Origin: Streptomyces soli
Lineage (GTDB): Bacteria > Actinomycetota > Actinomycetes > Streptomycetales > Streptomycetaceae
Direction: 5' to 3'
DNA: 64,000 bases
Assembly (NCBI RefSeq): GCF_003999195.1
Contig: NZ_RJVR01000106.1
Coordinates: forward strand, 1 to 64,000
Below the pieces are notes generated by a model. That model saw nothing but the letters and a program-made list of their open reading frames with translations, ran no database searches and had not been told where the DNA came from. Positions 26,739 through 35,455 of the stretch are shown here, one piece after another. The position numbers and the translations under genes were made by a program. Each line of letters opens with the position of its first letter. The first letter of the stretch is position 1.

Positions 26739-29177
26739 GTGGCCGCACGCCACAAGTCGAACCGAAGAGGATCGCTCGTACGCGGTGGACTCGCCGCTGC
26801 GGTGGCCCTGGCGGCCGCCGGCGGAACCCTGCCCCTCCTCGTATCGGACGCCTACGCCGAGCCCGCCCCGCTGACGATCCCGGCCCCCGACCGCTTCAAG
26901 CCGGTCGCCAACCCGCTGTACGGGGCGGGGCCCGACGGCGTCGTGGAGCGCACGGAGGTCAAGGACCATAGCGCGCTCGGCTACTACCGCTGGACCCCGG
27001 ACGGCGGTACCCCGGTCGACCTGCCCGCCTCGTCCCCGTACGACGACGTCAACACGATCGACGGAGGCGGAGGGAGCCACGTCTCCGTCACCAGCGGGGA
27101 CGTCGTCGCGATCTACGACTTCCCGAACCAGGTGCAGCTGAAGGACATGAAGTCCGGCACCACCACCAAGTACACGCTGCCGGACCACCACCTCTACCGG
27201 GGCGTCTTCGGCTCCGCCGTGCTCACCGCCACCCAGGACGCGAACGGCGACTGGAACGTCCTGCATGTGCTGCGCATGGCGGACGGGCAGCTTACCGACA
27301 CCCCCGTCACCGGTCTGAACGGCTGGGTCGCGGAAGACGGCATGACGCTCGGCGGCGACGACCGCACGGTGGCGATCTGGTACGCGCACCCCGACGGCAC
27401 CCGCGGCGTCGGCCTGCTGGACCTGGCGACGGCCAAGGTCACCCCGGTGTTTCCGGGCGCGACCGGCGCGAACGCCCAGGTCGTGTTTTCGGACGCGTAC
27501 GTCGCCTGGTACTCGCCGGAGGGCGGCAACACCACAGCCCGCGTGCTGCCCCGCGCCACCCCGGAGGCGGCCGACACCAAGATCGAACTCGGTTCGGGCG
27601 GCGAGGGCACCCCGCAGATCGGGCTCGTCGGCGACTGGCTGCTGACCACGCGCCAGATCGAGCAGGCCGCGGGCGACTTCCTCGTCCGCGAGGGCGCCCC
27701 GCTCACCGCCCTGCCGATCGCCGGCGGCGAGCCCAAGACCCTGCTGGCGCACGCCGGCTGGCGTATGGCGCAGGTCCCGGGCGGCGGCGTGGCCGTCACC
27801 GGCGGCGCCTCGGCCCGGGACTGGGCCGTGCGCCGGGTCTTCATCAGCGACGACGGGGCGCCCGCGCTGCGGACGGTGCGCGAGGTGGCGCCCAAGGAGG
27901 GCAAGCTCACACAGCTGTCGCTCACGGCCGGGCACCTGGTCACGGCCGAGTCCGACACCACGTACCTGCCGGCGCTCTTCCAGCGGAACATCACCCTCGG
28001 CGCCGCCCCGTCGGCGGGCGAGCGGTCCCTGCTCGCGCGCCCGGACGCGCAGACGACCGGCGAGACGGCACAGCGCATCTACGACTCCCGTCAGCCGGTC
28101 GGCACCGGAGACGGCCGCACGGTCGTCGCCACCACCGACGCGGACGGCACCCAGGAACTAGTCGTGCTGGCAGCGGACGGCACCAAGACGGTCGTACCCG
28201 CCGTGGACCCGCAGACCGGCGAGAAGATGCCGACGGGCTCCGACCACTACTCGACCGTGCGCTCGGCCTCCGGCCGCTATGTGGTGTTCGGCGACAGCGG
28301 GCGCGGTCTGGAGGACCGGCAGTACGTCGTCGACCTGGACGCGTCCGGCGGGCCGAAGGTGGTCCGGATCCGCCAGGGCCAGGGCGGGCTCGCAGTATGG
28401 GGAACCAAGCTGTGGATGCCCGGTGACACGGAAGGCACGCTCCAGGCAGTCGACCTGAAGACCGGCGCGGTGACGGAAACGGAGCCGATCACCGACAACG
28501 GCTGTCTGCCGCAGCAGATGCAGGCCGTGGGGCCATGGGTGTACTGGGACTGCTACCCCTCGGGGTCCATCAGCGACGGTCACGGCGTCTACAACACGCA
28601 GACCCAGCAGTGGTCGTGGGCCCCGCGCGGCACCCTCGGCGACGGCTACGTGGTGGCGTACGACTACGACCGCGGCCAGCTCAACCTCACCCCGATCGGG
28701 GACGTGCCGCACACCGTCGAGGCGTTCACCTCCCAGTACAACGGCCCGCTCGTGGAGGCCGACCGCTTCGGCAGCGCGATCGCGTACGCGAAGGAGAACA
28801 GCGCCCAGATCACCGTGCTCGACTCGGGCGTCGCCACCTCCCCTGTGGCCGAGATCGAGTCGCGGGTCGAACAGTCCGTGAACCTCGCATCGGCGACCGA
28901 CGCCGTGTGGGGTGCCGACTGGCAGCTGTCCAAGCCGGTCACCGGCGCCCAGGTGACGATCCGGAACAAGGCCGGGCACACGATGTTCACCGGGTCGGCC
29001 AAGGAGTACGCCGCCGCCGTCGCCTTCTCGTGGGACGGCCGGACCCGCGACGGCCAGTACGTCGACGACGGCACCTACACCTGGGAGCTCACCGGCACGC
29101 CCGCGGACGGCAGCGGCGCCGCCCTGAAGGCCACGGGCACGGTCGAGCTCACCAGGTATACGAAGCCTGCCAGCTGA
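26739..29177 (+). CDS. Secreted beta-propeller protein with C-terminal Ig domain
   Basis: 812 residues. The N terminus is a signal peptide: KSNRRGSLVRGG, then an AAAVALAAAGGTLPLL core and an Ala-Tyr-Ala-Glu cleavage zone. The body is a long series of beta-rich repeats as in WD40/TolB-like propellers. The last ~100 residues are a FlgD-like Ig domain (FSWDGRTRDGQYVDDGTYTW). GTG at 26739 is chosen for the GGAGGT 6 bases upstream. Homologous over the whole length to the protein at 297-3521, except that it lacks the FG-GAP tail. Exported, function unknown. A strong terminator follows at 29333. Confidence 0.85.
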   Translation: MAARHKSNRRGSLVRGGLAAAVALAAAGGTLPLLVSDAYAEPAPLTIPAPDRFKPVANPLYGAGPDGVVERTEVKDHSALGYYRWTPDGGTPVDLPASSPYDDVNTIDGGGGSHVSVTSGDVVAIYDFPNQVQLKDMKSGTTTKYTLPDHHLYRGVFGSAVLTATQDANGDWNVLHVLRMADGQLTDTPVTGLNGWVAEDGMTLGGDDRTVAIWYAHPDGTRGVGLLDLATAKVTPVFPGATGANAQVVFSDAYVAWYSPEGGNTTARVLPRATPEAADTKIELGSGGEGTPQIGLVGDWLLTTRQIEQAAGDFLVREGAPLTALPIAGGEPKTLLAHAGWRMAQVPGGGVAVTGGASARDWAVRRVFISDDGAPALRTVREVAPKEGKLTQLSLTAGHLVTAESDTTYLPALFQRNITLGAAPSAGERSLLARPDAQTTGETAQRIYDSRQPVGTGDGRTVVATTDADGTQELVVLAADGTKTVVPAVDPQTGEKMPTGSDHYSTVRSASGRYVVFGDSGRGLEDRQYVVDLDASGGPKVVRIRQGQGGLAVWGTKLWMPGDTEGTLQAVDLKTGAVTETEPITDNGCLPQQMQAVGPWVYWDCYPSGSISDGHGVYNTQTQQWSWAPRGTLGDGYVVAYDYDRGQLNLTPIGDVPHTVEAFTSQYNGPLVEADRFGSAIAYAKENSAQITVLDSGVATSPVAEIESRVEQSVNLASATDAVWGADWQLSKPVTGAQVTIRNKAGHTMFTGSAKEYAAAVAFSWDGRTRDGQYVDDGTYTWELTGTPADGSGAALKATGTVELTRYTKPAS

Positions 29178-29332
29178 GGCACGGGCATCTCTCAGCCGGG
29201 CGGCACTTGCGTACGGCTTGTGGAGTTGGTGTCGCACGCGTCCCTCGACAAGCAGCGAAAGGCACTGCGGAAGCTGGGGGCACTCTTTCCTAAGACCCCC
29301 CGTTGGCGCACGGGTTGCTTACTCGGCGAGAA

Positions 29333-29362
29333 CAGCCCCTCCGGAAGATCCCGGAGGGGCTG
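29333..29362 (+). terminator. Perfect 12-bp hairpin after the secreted protein gene
   Basis: CAGCCCCTCCGG, loop aagatc, CCGGAGGGGCTG, 155 bp past the stop codon. Likely terminator. Confidence 0.65.
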
Positions 29363-29399
29363 TGTGCCCTGGTAGGCCGGTCGTGGCTGGGGCTCGGAC

Positions 29400-29600
29400 C
29401 CTGCCTTCCTGGCGCCGAGCACCTGGCACGGAGGGTGGACGTCCGGTGCGCTTGCGGTCAACCAGGCCGGGCATGCCTGGCTCGGCGAAGCGTTTCCGCC
29501 AGGTGCGCACAGTGTCCACGTGCAGCCGACCCGCGCGTTCGACAGCCCGCGGGCCGCGTGGAGCACGATCTGCGTGCGCACCCGAGGCGTCGCCTGCTCG
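29400..29600 (-). pseudogene. IS630-family transposase remnant
   Basis: RTQIVLHAARGLSNARV and, in another frame, VDTVRTWRKRFAEPGMPGLV followed by DRKRTGRPPS. Together these are the N-terminal helix-turn-helix region of IS630-type transposases. A frameshift separates the two parts and the DDE catalytic domain is missing. It abuts the aldo/keto reductase remnant directly, so the insertion probably destroyed that gene. Confidence 0.6.
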
Positions 29601-29878
29601 CTCGGCACACCATCCGGCCCGAGCAGCGGCCCGACCTTCGTCGCGATCACCAGGTCGTCACGGTAGAGGGTCAATGCCGTACGGATCAGCTCGTTGGCCC
29701 GCGCCGCTCCCCTGTCGTAGAAACCAGCCGGCCGACTTCCCTGCGCGCGCCGCACCTGGGATCGGTCGCCCGCCGTATGCCCAATCCCCAACCGTCTCGC
29801 GGTCAACAAGACTCCTCTGGAGGGGAATTCGCGATCGCCCAGCACGTTGCCGAGCGGGACCCGGCCGTCTGCCGACAT
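29600..29878 (-). pseudogene. Aldo/keto reductase remnant
   Basis: Residues FYDRGAARANELIRTALTLY and RDDLVIATKVGPLLGPDG match the substrate-barrel strands of actinobacterial aldo/keto reductases. The N-terminal part (LTARRLGIG) is poorly preserved and the C-terminal two thirds are gone, replaced by transposase sequence. It lay downstream of the TetR gene in the same direction. Confidence 0.5.
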
Positions 29879-29933
29879 CGGTTAACCCCCGCCGTTTGCG
29901 GTGGGCTACAGAGTCCTTTACCGGCGCCGCGGA

Positions 29934-30560
29934 TTACGTCGCCGAGTCCGGAGAGTCCGGGGCGATGCCCTGGAAGAGGTTGGCGATCAGCTGATCGACG
30001 AACTCCGTGGTCAGCGGTTTCGCGGGCAGCAGCAGTCGGTGGTAGACGGCGCCCCAGAGTTGGTCGACGATCGTCTCCAGGTCGACTTCCACGCGGATCT
30101 GGCCGGCCTGCTGCGCGCGCGTGAGGCGTTCGACGGCGAGGGCGCGGCGCTGTGCGACGTAGTGCGTCGAGAGCGCCTGCGCCAGGTCGGCGTCGCCTTG
30201 AGCGGCTCCGATGATCCCGGCGATGACGGAGCCGTTGCGGTTCAGAAGGTTGACGAACACGCGCAACTGCGTGGCCAGGTCGCGCTGGACGTCGCCCGTG
30301 TCGGGGAAGGCGAGGGACTCCTGGAAGGCGTTGAAGTAGGCGTCGAAGGCCAGGGCTCCGGGAGAGGGCCACCACTTGTAGAGGGTCATCTTGCTGACGC
30401 CCGCGCGGGCGGCGACCTTGGAGAAGGACAAGGCGTGGACTCCCTCGGCGAGCAGTAGTTCGGCTGCCGCGGTCAGCGTCGCGTGGCGGACGTCCTCCGC
30501 CCGGCGGCGTCCGCGCCCCGGCTTGAGCGGGCCGGGCTTCTCGGCGTCTGCTTGCTCCAC
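29934..30560 (-). CDS. TetR-family repressor
   Basis: 208 residues. The N-terminal helix-turn-helix reads ATLTAAAELLLAEGVHALSF and SKVAARAGVSKMTLYKWWPS; the rest is the helical ligand-binding and dimerisation domain (TetR_C-like). GTG at 30560 is supported by GAGGAGGAGACAG immediately upstream. Divergent from the SDR operon at 30703 with a perfect operator-like palindrome in the 142-bp gap, so it most likely represses that operon and itself. Confidence 0.9.
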   Translation of the reverse strand: MEQADAEKPGPLKPGRGRRRAEDVRHATLTAAAELLLAEGVHALSFSKVAARAGVSKMTLYKWWPSPGALAFDAYFNAFQESLAFPDTGDVQRDLATQLRVFVNLLNRNGSVIAGIIGAAQGDADLAQALSTHYVAQRRALAVERLTRAQQAGQIRVEVDLETIVDQLWGAVYHRLLLPAKPLTTEFVDQLIANLFQGIAPDSPDSAT

Positions 30561-30639
30561 CTGTCTCCTCCTCGTCCGGCGCGACCGGCCTGATCGACGC
30601 GGCGTCCAGCAATTATATGGACCCACTAGCCACATATAT

Positions 30640-30656
30640 ATGGACTATCAGTCCAT
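30640..30656. promoter_or_regulatory. TetR-type operator palindrome
   Basis: ATGGACT-atc-AGTCCAT, perfect 7-bp arms, in an AT-rich tract (two tatatggac units precede it at 30614 and 30636). It lies 47 bp before the SDR start and 80 bp before the repressor start, where binding would block both promoters. Confidence 0.65.
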
Positions 30657-30702
30657 GTAGAGTTAGTGTACTCATCGTCCACAAAGACGAGAGGAGGTCA
30701 CT

Positions 30703-31452
30703 GTGACCACCATCGAGCAGTCCGCCGCCCGTGTAGCGATCGTGACCGGGGGTTCGGGCGGGATCGGCAGCGCGGTCGCGCACGCACTGGCCGCCGACGG
30801 CATGTCCGTGGTCGTGCACTACTCCGGCAGCGCCGAGCGCGCCGAGAAGGTCGTCGCCTCGATCCAAGAGGCGGGCGGCGCGGCCGTTGCCGTATCCGGC
30901 GACGTCGCGGAGGAGGCTGCGATGACGGCCCTGTTCGACGCCGTCGAGGAGCGCTTCGGCGGGGTGGACGTGGTGGTGAACACCGCCGGGATCATGCTGC
31001 TGGCCCCGCTGGCAGAGATGCACCTCGACGCCTTCGACCAGATGCACCGGGTCAACGTGCGCGGCACGTTCGTCGTCTCCCAGCTCGCGGCCCGGCGGCT
31101 GCGCCCCGGCGGCGCGCTGGTCAACTTCTCCACGTCCATCACCCGGCTCCAGCAGCCGACCTATGCCGCCTACGCGGCGAGCAAGGGCGCGGTCGAGGCG
31201 ATGACCCTGATCCTCGCCCGCGAACTGCGCGGCCGGGACGTCACCGTCAACGCCGTGGCCCCCGGGCCGACCGCGACCCCGCTCTTCCTGGACGGCAAGA
31301 GCCCCGAGCTGGTCGAGCGGATCGCCGCTGCCTCCCCGCTGGAGCGGCTCGGCACGCCCGAGGACATCGCGAGCGCCGTCGCCTTCCTGGCCGGTCACGG
31401 CGGCCGGTGGGTCAACGGCCAGGTCCTGTTCGCCAACGGCGGCGTCGCCTGA
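30703..31452 (+). CDS. SDR oxidoreductase (FabG-like)
   Basis: 249 residues, classical SDR. Cofactor motif IVTGGSGGIGSAVAHAL, NxAG as VVNTAGIML, catalytic Ser in STSITRLQ, YAAYAASKGAVEAM supplying Tyr and Lys, and a C-terminal GRWVNGQVLFANGGVA. It reduces a carbonyl or oxidises an alcohol with NAD(P); the exact substrate is unknown. GTG start after GAGAGGAGG. First gene of a three-gene operon controlled by the TetR neighbour. Confidence 0.9.
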   Translation: MTTIEQSAARVAIVTGGSGGIGSAVAHALAADGMSVVVHYSGSAERAEKVVASIQEAGGAAVAVSGDVAEEAAMTALFDAVEERFGGVDVVVNTAGIMLLAPLAEMHLDAFDQMHRVNVRGTFVVSQLAARRLRPGGALVNFSTSITRLQQPTYAAYAASKGAVEAMTLILARELRGRDVTVNAVAPGPTATPLFLDGKSPELVERIAAASPLERLGTPEDIASAVAFLAGHGGRWVNGQVLFANGGVA

Positions 31453-31516
31453 CCGCCCGGCTCCCGTCCGCCCGCAACCGACAAGAACACGCACCGCACG
31501 ACAGGAGCGATCCCCC

Positions 31517-32407
31517 ATGTCCACTGTTCTCATCACCGGCGCCGCCACCGGCATCGGCAACCTCACCGCCAAGGCGCTTGCCCAGGCCGGGCACCGCGTC
31601 TACGCGACGATGCGCACCCCCGAGGGCCGCAATGCCCCTCGGGCCCAGGAACTGCGCGACTTCGCCGCCGCGGAAGGTGCCGACATCCGCGTCGTCGAAC
31701 TCGACGTCGCCTCCCAGGTGTCAGCGGACGACGCCGTCCACGCGGTGGTCGCCGACTGCGGCGAGCTCGACGTGGTCATCCACAACGCCGGCCACCTGCT
31801 GGTCGGCTACGTGGAGGCGTTCACCGCCGAGGAGATCGCCCACCTCATCGACGTGAACACCCTGGGCGTCCAGCGACTCAACCGCGCCGCCCTGCCGCAC
31901 CTGCGCGAACGCGGCCGCGGCACCCTGCTCTACGTCGGCAGCACCATCCCGGTCACCACCCCGCCCTTCCTCGGCCCCTACGTCGTCTCCAAGGCCGCGA
32001 TGGACTCGCTGGCCCTGGTCACCTCCTACGAGGTCTCCCAGCTCGGCATCGAGACCGTGATCGTCATGCCCGGCGCCTTCCCCCAGGGCACCGACCACTT
32101 CCCCAAGGCCGGCCGCGCCGCCGACACAGCCGTCGCCGAGGCGTACAAGGTCCTGGACCCGCTGGTCGCCCGCAACGAGGAGGCCACCGCAAGCCTGTTC
32201 ACCCCCGGTACCGAGGCCGACCCCGTCGTCGTCGCCGAGGAGATCGCCCGTCTCCTCGCCCTCCCGTACGGCGAGCGGCCCTTCCGCAGCGTCGTCGACC
32301 TCACCAACTCCAAGGTCGAACAGGCCAACACCGCCGTCACCGAGGCCCGCACCGACTTCGTCCGCCGCATGGGCTTCGGCGAAGTCCTCGAACTGCGCCA
32401 CGCCTGA
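31517..32407 (+). CDS. SDR oxidoreductase, long form
   Basis: 296 residues. N-terminal VLITGAATGIGNLTAKALA, NAG as VIHNAGHLLVG, catalytic Ser in LYVGSTIPVTTPPF, YVVSKAAMDSLALV for Tyr/Lys. The longer C-terminal region (PKAGRAADTAVAEAYKVLD) is as in SDRs that act on larger, often steroid- or terpenoid-like, ketones. ATG follows ACAGGAGCGATCCCCC. Second gene of the operon, 64 bp after the first SDR. Confidence 0.88.
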   Translation: MSTVLITGAATGIGNLTAKALAQAGHRVYATMRTPEGRNAPRAQELRDFAAAEGADIRVVELDVASQVSADDAVHAVVADCGELDVVIHNAGHLLVGYVEAFTAEEIAHLIDVNTLGVQRLNRAALPHLRERGRGTLLYVGSTIPVTTPPFLGPYVVSKAAMDSLALVTSYEVSQLGIETVIVMPGAFPQGTDHFPKAGRAADTAVAEAYKVLDPLVARNEEATASLFTPGTEADPVVVAEEIARLLALPYGERPFRSVVDLTNSKVEQANTAVTEARTDFVRRMGFGEVLELRHA

Positions 32408-32448
32408 CACCCCTGCCCTTGCGAACTTGTTGAGAAAGCGAGACCACC

Positions 32449-33351
32449 ATGGCTGAGTCCCAGCTCGGCGCGATCACCGACCTGCTGCGCGCCTCCCCGC
32501 TCGACATGGGCGGCGACCCGCACACGATGCGCACCGTCTTCGACGAAATGATCGGCTCCCACCCCGTCCCCGAGGACGTACGCACCATAACCGTCGAGCT
32601 CGGCGGCGTGAGCGCCATCGCGGTCACGGCGGGCGGCGGCGAGGCGTCGGGAGCGGTGCTGTACTTCCACGGCGGCGGCTATGCCCTCGGATCCGCCGCG
32701 GCCAGCGTCAACCTGGCCGCCGACGTCGCCCGCCGCTCCAGTACCACCGTCTACACCGTGGACTACCGCCTCGCGCCGGAGAACCCGTTCCCGGCTGCGG
32801 TCGACGACGCCCTCGCGGTCTACCGCGGGCTGCTCGACCGCGGCATCCCTGCGGAGGCAATCACCGTCAGCGGCGAGTCCGCCGGCGGCGGACTCGCCCT
32901 GGCCCTCCTGATCGCGATCAAGGACGCCGGCCTCCCCCAGCCGGCGGCGGCCGCCGTCCTCTCCCCATGGGCGGACCTCACCCAGTCCGGCCGCAGCTAC
33001 GAGACCAAGGCCGCCGTCGACCCGGCCCTCACCCGGCAGGCGCTGTCCACCCGCGCCGACGACTACCTCGCGGGCGCGGACCCCCGCTCCCCCCTCGCCA
33101 GCCCCCTGTTCGCCGACCTTCGCGGACTGCCCCCGCTGCTCATCCAGGCCGGAACCTACGAGATCCTCCTCGACGACGCCGTCCGGCTGGCCGCAAAGGC
33201 CGCCGACGACAACGTGGCGGCCACCTTGCAGACGTTCCCAGGTGCCCCCCACGTCTTCCAGGGGTTCTCCGCCGTCCTCGCCGAGGGCGGCCGGGCCCTG
33301 GACCAGGTCGGAGCCTTCATTCGCACCCACCTCGACCGGCAGGCCGCCTAA
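32449..33351 (+). CDS. Alpha/beta hydrolase, HSL-type esterase
   Basis: 300 residues. YFHGGGYALGSAAASVNLAA gives the oxyanion HGGG motif; the nucleophile is in ITVSGESAGGGLALALL. The Asp and His of the triad fit the later DPRSPLASPLFADL and GAPHVFQGF segments. It is a cytosolic esterase of the hormone-sensitive-lipase (Abhydrolase_3) group. ATG after GAGAAAGCGAGACCACC. Last gene of the SDR-SDR-hydrolase operon, which looks like a small catabolic or detoxifying set for a ketone/ester. Confidence 0.9.
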   Translation: MAESQLGAITDLLRASPLDMGGDPHTMRTVFDEMIGSHPVPEDVRTITVELGGVSAIAVTAGGGEASGAVLYFHGGGYALGSAAASVNLAADVARRSSTTVYTVDYRLAPENPFPAAVDDALAVYRGLLDRGIPAEAITVSGESAGGGLALALLIAIKDAGLPQPAAAAVLSPWADLTQSGRSYETKAAVDPALTRQALSTRADDYLAGADPRSPLASPLFADLRGLPPLLIQAGTYEILLDDAVRLAAKAADDNVAATLQTFPGAPHVFQGFSAVLAEGGRALDQVGAFIRTHLDRQAA

Positions 33352-33370
33352 CTAACGGACGGGCGGCACA

Positions 33371-33407
33371 CGGGGGAGGCCGTCGCGTCCACCGACGGCC
33401 TCCCCCG
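33371..33407 (+). terminator. Perfect 15-bp hairpin ending the SDR operon
   Basis: Left arm 33371-33385 and right arm 33393-33407 pair completely around a 7-base loop, 20 bp after the hydrolase stop. Strong intrinsic terminator. Confidence 0.75.
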
Positions 33408-33445
33408 TCCCGCCCGACAACGGCCACCGCACAAGGCAGAGAAAA

Positions 33446-33471
33446 CAAGGAGCGAACCATGTGCGTGTGAG
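33446..33471 (+). pseudogene. Gene start cut off by an attachment-arm repeat
   Basis: AACAAGGAGCGAACC-ATG is a good ribosome site and start codon, but the reading frame is ATG TGC GTG TGA because the 363-bp arm block begins at 33460, at the T of the ATG. The original gene was replaced from its first codon onward. Confidence 0.55.
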
Positions 33472-33822
33472 GGCTTTTCGACCTACGCATTCCGATGCGT
33501 AGGTTGATGGTTCACTCTGTGGAGTTGCTTGTGGCGCCGCTGGGCGTAAGTGCCCCTTGAGCTGGGCTTTCTTCGTGGCGGCTCGGCTGTCGAGGTGCGG
33601 CGGGTGGGCTGTCGGCAGGCCAGGGGAGCGCATTGGTATTGACGCTCCATCAGTTATCGGTGTGGTGGTGGCCCGGTAGTGGGTGGTTCTGGCTGCGTCG
33701 GATGCCGTCTGCGTGGCGCGAACCAGCCCGGTACGTGCCAGGGCATCGCGTGTGGTCGGTGTGTATGTGGGTTCGCCGTGGGTGCCTGGCTCAGTTGTCG
33801 ACCTCAGCCAAGAGCCGTGATC
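33460..33822 (+). repeat. Right-arm block, near-identical to 4408-4780
   Basis: Aligned with 4408-4780, including the palindrome around ATGCGTAGG at 33479-33506 (one mismatch here) and one AGGGGAGCGC unit (33622-33631) instead of two. It lacks the tRNA fragment and terminator that precede the block in copy 1. A sixth, partial attachment-site scar. Confidence 0.75.
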
Positions 33823-34383
33823 TCTGAGCGTCGGTCATGCCGTCTCTCCATATGCCGCACGGGCTCAAGATGAGACGTTGACCGCCGGCCTCCTCTCGTC
33901 CTGATGGGTCGAGGGCCCAAGTGCAGTGCTGGTTGATCCGCATGTGGGTGGTGCAGGCGACCGCCAGGAGGTAGCCGCCCCCGCGTGCCTCCGGGGCGGG
34001 GCGATGCTGCGGGTCCTGTACGGCTGACCAGGAAGGTAGCGAACTGCGAGTGGGTTGGCTGGCCGGTCCGAGCAGGCCAGTCCGCCGCCCAACGAGGAGA
34101 CCCGCCGTATCCTGGCCAGCGACGTACGCGCCGCCGTTTTCGAACACGCTGACCGGATTCTCGCCGACCCGGCTGGCCCGCCCTCGCCGACGCCGGAGCG
34201 GGCGGCCACAAGCCCCACCAGCTCCTCAAAGAAGCAGCCGCTCAGCGCGAACTGGCCACCACCCGCCAACCCGCCCGCGTCCTGATCACCCGCACCCAGC
34301 ACACCAGTCGCAACCCCATCCCCAACCGCCGCGCCGAAGCCGGCGACCAGCGGACAGCGCTCGCGCAGGGGCATACTGGGTGC
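33823..34383. other. Region with broken coding sequence
   Basis: A plus-strand frame from about 34055 (ILASDVRAAVFEHADRILA) and a second frame (LLKEAAAQRELATTRQPARV, running into the start of the 34384 gene) suggest one frameshifted gene. On the minus strand a frame ends TDAQRSRLLAEVDN inside the arm block. None can be assigned. Confidence 0.35.
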
Positions 34384-34698
34384 GTGGAGTCTCGGGTGCG
34401 GTATGCGGAGATCCGGCCCTACACGGTTCCGGAGGAGCTGGCCGGTCCGGCGGCCGGGGTGGTTGTTCTGCCGACCGTGCTGGACTGGACGCCGAAGCGC
34501 GTCTACGACCTGTCGGACGACGTCGACCTGCGGATGCTCTATGAGACGGTCATTCGTGAGGCCATGCATGTGGAGGAGCTGCGGAAGTTCCTGGACCCGG
34601 TGCTGCTCTCGGCCGTGTGGCAGAGGCTGTGGCTTCCGCCGCGCGTGCGGTTGATGTGGGAAGGGCGATTCCCGCAACTGGCCCGCAGGGCTGCGTAG
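34384..34698 (+). CDS. Putative antitoxin-like partner of the AbiEii-type protein
   Basis: 104 residues, soluble, with a helical C-terminal half (MLYETVIREAMHVEELRKFL). GTG start; the frame continues upstream, so the true start is uncertain. It ends 11 bp before the nucleotidyltransferase, which is the usual two-gene spacing of type IV toxin-antitoxin loci, and the motif SDDVDL also occurs in the partner, though in a different context. The antitoxin role rests only on gene order; no AbiEi helix-turn-helix was recognised. Confidence 0.55.
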   Translation: MESRVRYAEIRPYTVPEELAGPAAGVVVLPTVLDWTPKRVYDLSDDVDLRMLYETVIREAMHVEELRKFLDPVLLSAVWQRLWLPPRVRLMWEGRFPQLARRAA

Positions 34699-34709
34699 TA
34701 TCCACCCGT

Positions 34710-35396
34710 ATGGATCCCTTTCACGCCCGACTCGCCCGTATCGGTCTTGGAGCCGCCGCAGGGTACGGCTTCGTCCTGGCCGGCGGGTACGCGGTTCAGG
34801 CGCACGGGTTCCTGGAACGGCTGTCGGATGACGTCGACCTATTCACGGACATCGCTGACCCGGTTGCTTTCTCCGAGGCCGTTGATGCGGTGGCTGCGGC
34901 CTACCGGAGGGCAGACTTGACCGTTGAGGTGGAGAAGTCCGGTGGGGTGTTCGCCCGGTTCGCGGTTGCTGATGAACAGGGGCACATGGCGAAGGTGGAG
35001 CTCGGGTGCGACTGGCGGGCTCGCCCGCCTGCCGTGTTGGAGATCGGTCCGGTGCTGCACCCCGATGACGCGGTGGCCAACAAGGTGACCACGCTGTTCG
35101 GACGGGCCGCACCCCGGGATTACCTCGACGTGAATGCGGCGCTCGCCTCCGGGCGGTACTCGGGTGGGCGGCTTCTGCAGTTGGCGTCGGAGCACGACGC
35201 CGGGTTCGAAGTCGCTTGTAGAGGTCCTACAGTGACCTCCGTTTGTCTCTCCGTCTGGTTGACGGCATCGTCGGGAGCCCAGCTCCGGTCTCGCTGGTGG
35301 GCTGGCGACAACCCCTCCGGTGGACAGCCGGTGGACAGACGCCTTTGGACGGTGCATCACGGGGTGGTACGGCCCAACCTGCCGAACGTGCTCTGA
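34710..35396 (+). pseudogene. AbiEii/DUF1814-type nucleotidyltransferase, 3'-truncated
   Basis: The N terminus reads GYGFVLAGGYAVQAHGFLER and SDDVDLFTDIAD: the GG plus DVD metal motif of AbiEii/AbiGii nucleotidyltransferases. Then come KVELGCDWRARPPAVLEIGP and VANKVTTLFGRAAPRDYLDV, typical of the family core. After about residue 170 (near 35225) the residues are no longer family-like and the frame reads through the left arm of attachment copy 4 to a stop at 35396. The C-terminal helical domain is therefore lost. Such proteins are toxins in phage-defence toxin-antitoxin pairs; this one is probably inactive. Confidence 0.7.
35317..35337 (+). repeat. Left-arm direct repeats CCGGTGGACA x2 at copy 4
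   Basis: Exact units at 35317-35326 and 35328-35337, followed by gacgcctttggacggtgca. Confidence 0.6.
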
Positions 35397-35455
35397 TCAG
35401 GCAAAATGTCACCACGTAGCATGGCGAGGCACCACGCAACATGATCCCTCACGGT

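Larger units (their letters stand above)
22788..35455. mobile_element. Element C: unit between tRNA-Thr repeats 3 and 4 (composite)
   Basis: The left end carries CCGGTGGCCA arms (three units) but the right end CCGGTGGACA arms. A right-arm block of AGGGGAGCGC type sits inside at 33460. The mismatched ends and the internal block mean it is probably two partial elements joined near 33459, after loss of a tRNA repeat. Many truncated genes lie within. Confidence 0.5.

Noticed and set aside
33865-34677. A 270-residue minus-strand frame
   Set aside because: Antisense to the TA-type genes; no domain; low-complexity Arg/Pro/His content.
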